Shown here piece after piece: positions 4,769-8,125 of a DNA stretch of 8,125 nucleotides. A program made the position numbers and the translations under genes. Positions within the stretch are counted from its first letter, which is position 1. Each line of letters opens with the position of its first letter. Location: contig CAJTNW010000029.1 in the NCBI GenBank assembly GCA_910577795.1, positions 12,128 to 20,252 on the forward strand. Reading direction: 5' to 3'. Under the pieces are notes generated by a model. The model did no database searches and had not been told where the DNA came from. It was given only the letters and a program-made list of their open reading frames with translations. Source of the DNA: an uncultured Christensenella sp. (GTDB lineage: Bacteria > Bacillota > Clostridia > Christensenellales > UBA3700).

Positions 4769-6306
4769 TGAAAAAAAGAGCATTAATTAGTGTTTCAGAT
4801 AAAACAGGTATTGTTGAGTTAGCAAAGGAAATTGTAAATTGTGGTTATGAAATTATCAGTACAGGCGGTACTGCAGTTACTTTAAAAAATGCAGGTATTG
4901 ATGTTATTGGTATAAGTGATATTACTGGTTTTCCTGAGTGTCTTGATGGCAGAGTAAAAACTTTGCACCCTAATGTACATGCAGGACTTTTGGCTATGAG
5001 GTCAAATGAGGAGCACATGGCTCAACTTGAAAAATTAAATATCAACACTATTGATATGGTTGTAGTTAACTTATATCCATTTAAACAAACAATTATGAAA
5101 CCGGGTGTGGACTTGCAAACTTGTATCGAAAATATTGATATTGGTGGTCCTACTATGCTAAGAAGTGCTGCTAAAAATTATCAAGACGTTACAGTTTTGG
5201 TTGACCCAAGCGATTATGCTAAAGTTATTGAAGAGATGAAAAATGGCGGTGTTAGTCTTGATACTAAATTTTATTTAATGTACAAAGTTTATCAACACAC
5301 TGCTGTTTATGATAGTATGATTTCTACTTTCTTAAGAGAAAAATTGAATATCAAATTCCCTGACATAGTAAGTTATGCGTATGAAAAAGTACAAGATATG
5401 AGATATGGTGAAAATCCTAATCAGTCTGCTGTATTTTATAAGGAATGTTTGCCAGTTGCAGGTAGTATTGCAGAGGCAAAACAATTGCATGGTAAAGAGT
5501 TATCTTACAATAACATTAATGATACTAATGGTGCTTTGGATTTATTAAGAGAGTTTACTGAGCCAACAATTGTTGCAGTAAAACATGCTAATCCTTGTGG
5601 TGTTGCATCAAGTAATACTATTGCAAAAGCATTTGAACTTGCATACAATTCTGACCCTGTTTCTATTTTCGGTGGAATTATTGCTGCAAACAGAGAGATA
5701 GACAAAGCAACTGCAGAGCAAATTAGCAAAATATTTATTGAAATTGTTGTTGCTCCATCTTTTTCTAAAGAGGCTTTGGAAATTTTAGAGCAAAAGAAGA
5801 ACATTCGTTTGCTTGCTTTAGATAGTATTAATTCTCCTATCAAGTCAACTTCTTATGATATGAAAAAAGTGCTTGGCGGACTATTAGTACAAGATTATGA
5901 TACATTAGTTATTGAAGATGAAAAATGTAAGGTTGTAACTGAAGTTAAACCAACTGCAGAGCAACTTAAAGATATGCAATTTTTAATGAGAGTTTGCAAA
6001 CATACAAAATCTAATGCAATTGTTATTGGTAAAGACAACACTACTTATGGTATTGGTGCTGGACAAGTTAACAGAATTTGGGCTACAAAACAAGCAATAG
6101 AGCATAGTTTGAAAGATACAAATGGTGCAGTGCTTGCAAGTGATGCTTTCTTCCCATTTGGCGATGTTGTTGAAGAGGCTCATAAGGCTGGTATAAAAGC
6201 AATTGTACAACCGGGTGGAAGTATAAGAGACCAAGAAAGTATTGACCTTTGCAATAAATATGGTATTGCTATGATATTTACTGGTGATAGACACTTTAAA
6301 CACTAA
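4768..6306 (+). CDS. purH: Bifunctional AICAR formyltransferase / IMP cyclohydrolase PurH
   Basis: Carries out the last two steps to IMP: formylation of AICAR with 10-formyltetrahydrofolate, then ring closure. It is 512 residues, full length for the fusion. The N-terminal MGS-like cyclohydrolase domain (about 1-195) shows ALISVSDKTGI (5-15), STGGTA (31-36), GFPECLDGRVKTLHP (54-68) and NIDIGGPTMLRSAAKN (122-137). The formyltransferase domain (about 200-512) shows RYGENPNQSA (212-221), ELSYNNINDTNGA (244-256), VKHANPCG (271-278) with the catalytic Lys272-His273 pair, IFGGIIAANREID (300-312), SDAFFPFGD (458-466), IVQPGGSIRD (479-488) and the usual C-terminal FTGDRHFKH. ATG 4768 has AGGAG (4755-4759) eight bases upstream and overlaps the purN stop by one base (TAATG). 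Confidence 0.98.
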   Translation: MKKRALISVSDKTGIVELAKEIVNCGYEIISTGGTAVTLKNAGIDVIGISDITGFPECLDGRVKTLHPNVHAGLLAMRSNEEHMAQLEKLNINTIDMVVVNLYPFKQTIMKPGVDLQTCIENIDIGGPTMLRSAAKNYQDVTVLVDPSDYAKVIEEMKNGGVSLDTKFYLMYKVYQHTAVYDSMISTFLREKLNIKFPDIVSYAYEKVQDMRYGENPNQSAVFYKECLPVAGSIAEAKQLHGKELSYNNINDTNGALDLLREFTEPTIVAVKHANPCGVASSNTIAKAFELAYNSDPVSIFGGIIAANREIDKATAEQISKIFIEIVVAPSFSKEALEILEQKKNIRLLALDSINSPIKSTSYDMKKVLGGLLVQDYDTLVIEDEKCKVVTEVKPTAEQLKDMQFLMRVCKHTKSNAIVIGKDNTTYGIGAGQVNRIWATKQAIEHSLKDTNGAVLASDAFFPFGDVVEEAHKAGIKAIVQPGGSIRDQESIDLCNKYGIAMIFTGDRHFKH

Positions 6307-6316
6307 GGAGGAATAA

Positions 6317-7573
6317 ATGGATATTTTAGTAGTAGGCAGTGGCGGCAGAGAGCATGCTATTTGTTATAGTCTTGCAAAAAGCGATAAGGTTGATAAAATA
6401 TATTGTGCGCCTGGTAATGCTGGAATTAGTGAAATTGCTGAATGTGTTAACATTAACGTTATGGATGCAAAAGGTATAATTGCCTTTTTGGATAAAAACA
6501 AAAATATTGGTATGACTGTTGTTGCTCCTGATGACCCTCTTGCTATGGGATTAGTGGATATGTTAGAGGCAGCAGGACACAGGGCATTTGGACCATCTAA
6601 AGATGCTGCTTTAATAGAGGCAAGTAAGGCATTTAGTAAATGGCTTATGAAAGAGTATAATATTCCAACTGCAAATTATGAGGAATTTACTGACTACAAC
6701 AAAGCCCTTGAATATGTAAAAAATCAAGAATATCCACTTGTTGTAAAGGCTGATGGCTTAGCCTTAGGAAAAGGTGTTATTATTTGTAATAATGAAAAAG
6801 AGGGTGAGCAAGCCGTTCGTGAAATGATGGTTGATGGCAAGTTTAAAGATGCCGGAAGTAAAATAATCATTGAAGAGTTTTTGGTTGGACGTGAAGTTAG
6901 TGTATTATGTTTTACTGATGGTACAACTATTGTTCCAATGGTATCAAGTCAGGACCACAAGAGGGCTTTTGATAATGATATGGGATTAAACACTGGTGGA
7001 ATGGGTACATTTAGTCCATCAAAGATTTACACTAAAGATATAGCAGATAATGTTTATACTAACATAATTGTTCCTACTATGAATGCTATGAATAGCGAAA
7101 ATAGAAAGTTTAAAGGTGTTTTGTATTTTGGTTTGATGCTTACTGATAAAGGTGTTAAAGTTTTGGAATACAACGCAAGATTTGGTGACCCTGAAACTCA
7201 AGTTGTTTTGCCAAGATTAAAAACTGATTTGTTTGAGATTTTTGATAGTATAATTGACGAAAGATTAAACGAAATCAACATTGAGTGGAAAGACGATGCT
7301 GCTGTTTGCGTAATTTTGGCAAGTGGTGGTTACCCTGAGGCTTACGAAAAAGGTCTTCCAATTACAATTGGTAATTTGGATGAGGATATAATGTTGTTCC
7401 ATGCAGGAACTGCGTTTAAAGATGGAAAACTTGTAACTAATGGCGGTAGAGTAATTGGTGTTACTGCTATGGGTAAAGATATTGAAGCGGCACGTGAAAA
7501 AGCATATAGCAATGTGCCAAAAGTTAAATTTGATAAAGTACATTACAGAAAGGATATAGGTATAAAATTATAA
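6317..7573 (+). CDS. purD: Phosphoribosylamine-glycine ligase PurD (GAR synthetase)
   Basis: ATP-grasp ligase joining glycine to the unstable phosphoribosylamine made by PurF, to give GAR. The protein is 418 residues, a normal PurD length. Motifs in order are VVGSGGREHAI (5-15) and APGNAGI (31-37) of the N-terminal domain, APDDPLAMG (70-78), where the family often has GPE-PL, FGPSKDAALIEASKAF (91-106), the ATP-grasp part with PLVVKADGLALGKGV (140-154) and IIEEFLVGREVSVL (184-197), SQDHKRAFDNDMGLNTGGMG (211-230), and the metal-binding VLEYNARFGDPETQ (282-295). The C-terminal domain has VILASGGYP (332-340) and THAG-like FHAGTAF (361-367). AGGAGG is fused to the purH stop codon (TAAGGAGG, 6304-6311), five bases before the ATG. 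The TAA overlaps the next ATG by one base. Confidence 0.97.
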   Translation: MDILVVGSGGREHAICYSLAKSDKVDKIYCAPGNAGISEIAECVNINVMDAKGIIAFLDKNKNIGMTVVAPDDPLAMGLVDMLEAAGHRAFGPSKDAALIEASKAFSKWLMKEYNIPTANYEEFTDYNKALEYVKNQEYPLVVKADGLALGKGVIICNNEKEGEQAVREMMVDGKFKDAGSKIIIEEFLVGREVSVLCFTDGTTIVPMVSSQDHKRAFDNDMGLNTGGMGTFSPSKIYTKDIADNVYTNIIVPTMNAMNSENRKFKGVLYFGLMLTDKGVKVLEYNARFGDPETQVVLPRLKTDLFEIFDSIIDERLNEINIEWKDDAAVCVILASGGYPEAYEKGLPITIGNLDEDIMLFHAGTAFKDGKLVTNGGRVIGVTAMGKDIEAAREKAYSNVPKVKFDKVHYRKDIGIKL

Positions 7574-8125
7574 TGATTAAAAGATTATTTGTAAAGAAAA
7601 AAGACGGCTATAATGTCGCTGAAAAAAAACTTTTTAATGATATAACAAATGTGCTTGGTATAAAAGTTGCTGATGTTAAAATTTATATTCGTTATGATAT
7701 TCAAGGACTAGAGGATAAAGATTTAGTATCTGCAAAAAACACTATTTTTGGTGAAAACCCAGTTGATATTGTTTTTGAAGATAATTTGCCAGAACTAAAA
7801 AATCATAAATTACTTGTTGTGGAATATTTGCCAGGTCAATATGACCAAAGGGCAGATAGTGCTATGCAATGCGTTCAACTTTTAACAATGGGTGCAAGAC
7901 CTATTATTAAATGTGCAACAGTTTATGCTTTTGAGGCTTGCAATGATAAAGATTTTGATGCAATTAAAAATTATATAATTAACCCTGTAGAGTCAAGGGA
8001 AGGTAACAATGAAATTCCAGAATCTTTAGTGAGCGCTGCAACTGAAGTGCAAGATGTTCCTGTAATAAATGGTTTTATCAATATGAGCGATAATGAAATT
8101 GAAAATTATCATTCAATAATTGGTT
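7573..8125 (+). CDS. purL: Phosphoribosylformylglycinamidine synthase PurL, long single-chain type, N-terminal part (3' end outside window)
   Basis: The frame begins at ATG 7573, overlapping the purD stop (TAATG), and is open to the end of the window for 184 codons. The protein starts MIKRLFVKKKDGYNV. It contains YIRYDIQGL (38-46) and the diagnostic VVEYLPGQYDQRADSAMQCV (82-101) followed by LLTMGARP (103-110). I recognise this as the N-terminal region of the roughly 1200-1300-residue clostridial FGAM synthase, in which PurS-like, synthetase and glutaminase parts lie in one chain. That family converts FGAR, glutamine and ATP to FGAM, the substrate of PurM. The catalytic synthetase and glutaminase domains are not in view, so activity cannot be judged. 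There is no good Shine-Dalgarno close to the ATG, so translation probably couples to purD. No purS or purQ is seen, consistent with the single-chain form. Confidence 0.87.
   Translation, partial: MIKRLFVKKKDGYNVAEKKLFNDITNVLGIKVADVKIYIRYDIQGLEDKDLVSAKNTIFGENPVDIVFEDNLPELKNHKLLVVEYLPGQYDQRADSAMQCVQLLTMGARPIIKCATVYAFEACNDKDFDAIKNYIINPVESREGNNEIPESLVSAATEVQDVPVINGFINMSDNEIENYHSIIG

Noticed and set aside
5505..6303. Reverse-strand ORFs inside purH (5505-5843 and 5983-6303)
   Set aside because: They are antisense shadows of a fully conserved purH reading frame, without ribosome binding sites or family features.
7019..7543. Reverse-strand ORFs inside purD (7019-7201 and 7265-7543)
   Set aside because: They lie antisense to conserved purD motifs and look like chance frames.
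1..8125. CRISPR array, insertion sequence, prophage, toxin-antitoxin or defence system
   Set aside because: No repeated spacers, transposase, integrase or defence motifs were seen; apart from the permease end and the leader, the window is ordinary purine-biosynthesis coding sequence.

Overview
The window is AT-rich DNA, coded almost entirely on the + strand, from what looks like a low-GC Firmicute, most likely an anaerobic gut-type clostridium. Supporting points are strong A/G-rich Shine-Dalgarno sequences, AT-ending codons, the gene order purE-purF-purM-purN-purH-purD-purL, a Bacillus-type PurF with a propeptide and four Fe-S cysteines, and a PurL that resembles the long single-chain clostridial form. 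Species cannot be named from this sequence alone.

Layout. Bases 1-759 hold the 3' part of an ABC-transporter permease of the FtsX/MacB type, closed by a clear intrinsic terminator (797-825). Bases 826-1147 form the control region of the next operon: an AT-rich stretch, a good sigma-A-type promoter (962-990), a possible 24-codon leader ORF with its own strong ribosome binding site (1021-1095), and a GC-containing hairpin followed by a T-rich run (1100-1137) ending right at the purE ribosome binding site. From 1148 to the window end, seven purine genes are packed head to tail. Three junctions overlap by 1-4 bases (purM/purN, purN/purH, purD/purL) and two have only 1-10 bases between genes. The one real gap, 102 bases, is between purE and purF.

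Together the genes cover most of de novo IMP synthesis: PurF (PRPP to phosphoribosylamine), PurD (to GAR), PurN (to FGAR), PurL (to FGAM), PurM (to AIR), PurE (AIR/N5-CAIR to CAIR) and PurH (AICAR to IMP). purC and purB (CAIR to AICAR) and purK are not in the window; purC is often found between purE and purF in related operons.

The enzymes themselves are conventional. The part most worth a second look is the purE leader: a candidate leader peptide with three regularly spaced Gln codons, followed by mutually exclusive RNA pairings and a terminator-like hairpin. This suggests attenuation, and I recognise no known purine riboswitch, PurBox or T-box there. A start-site correction for purF (1745 instead of 1682) is also well supported.
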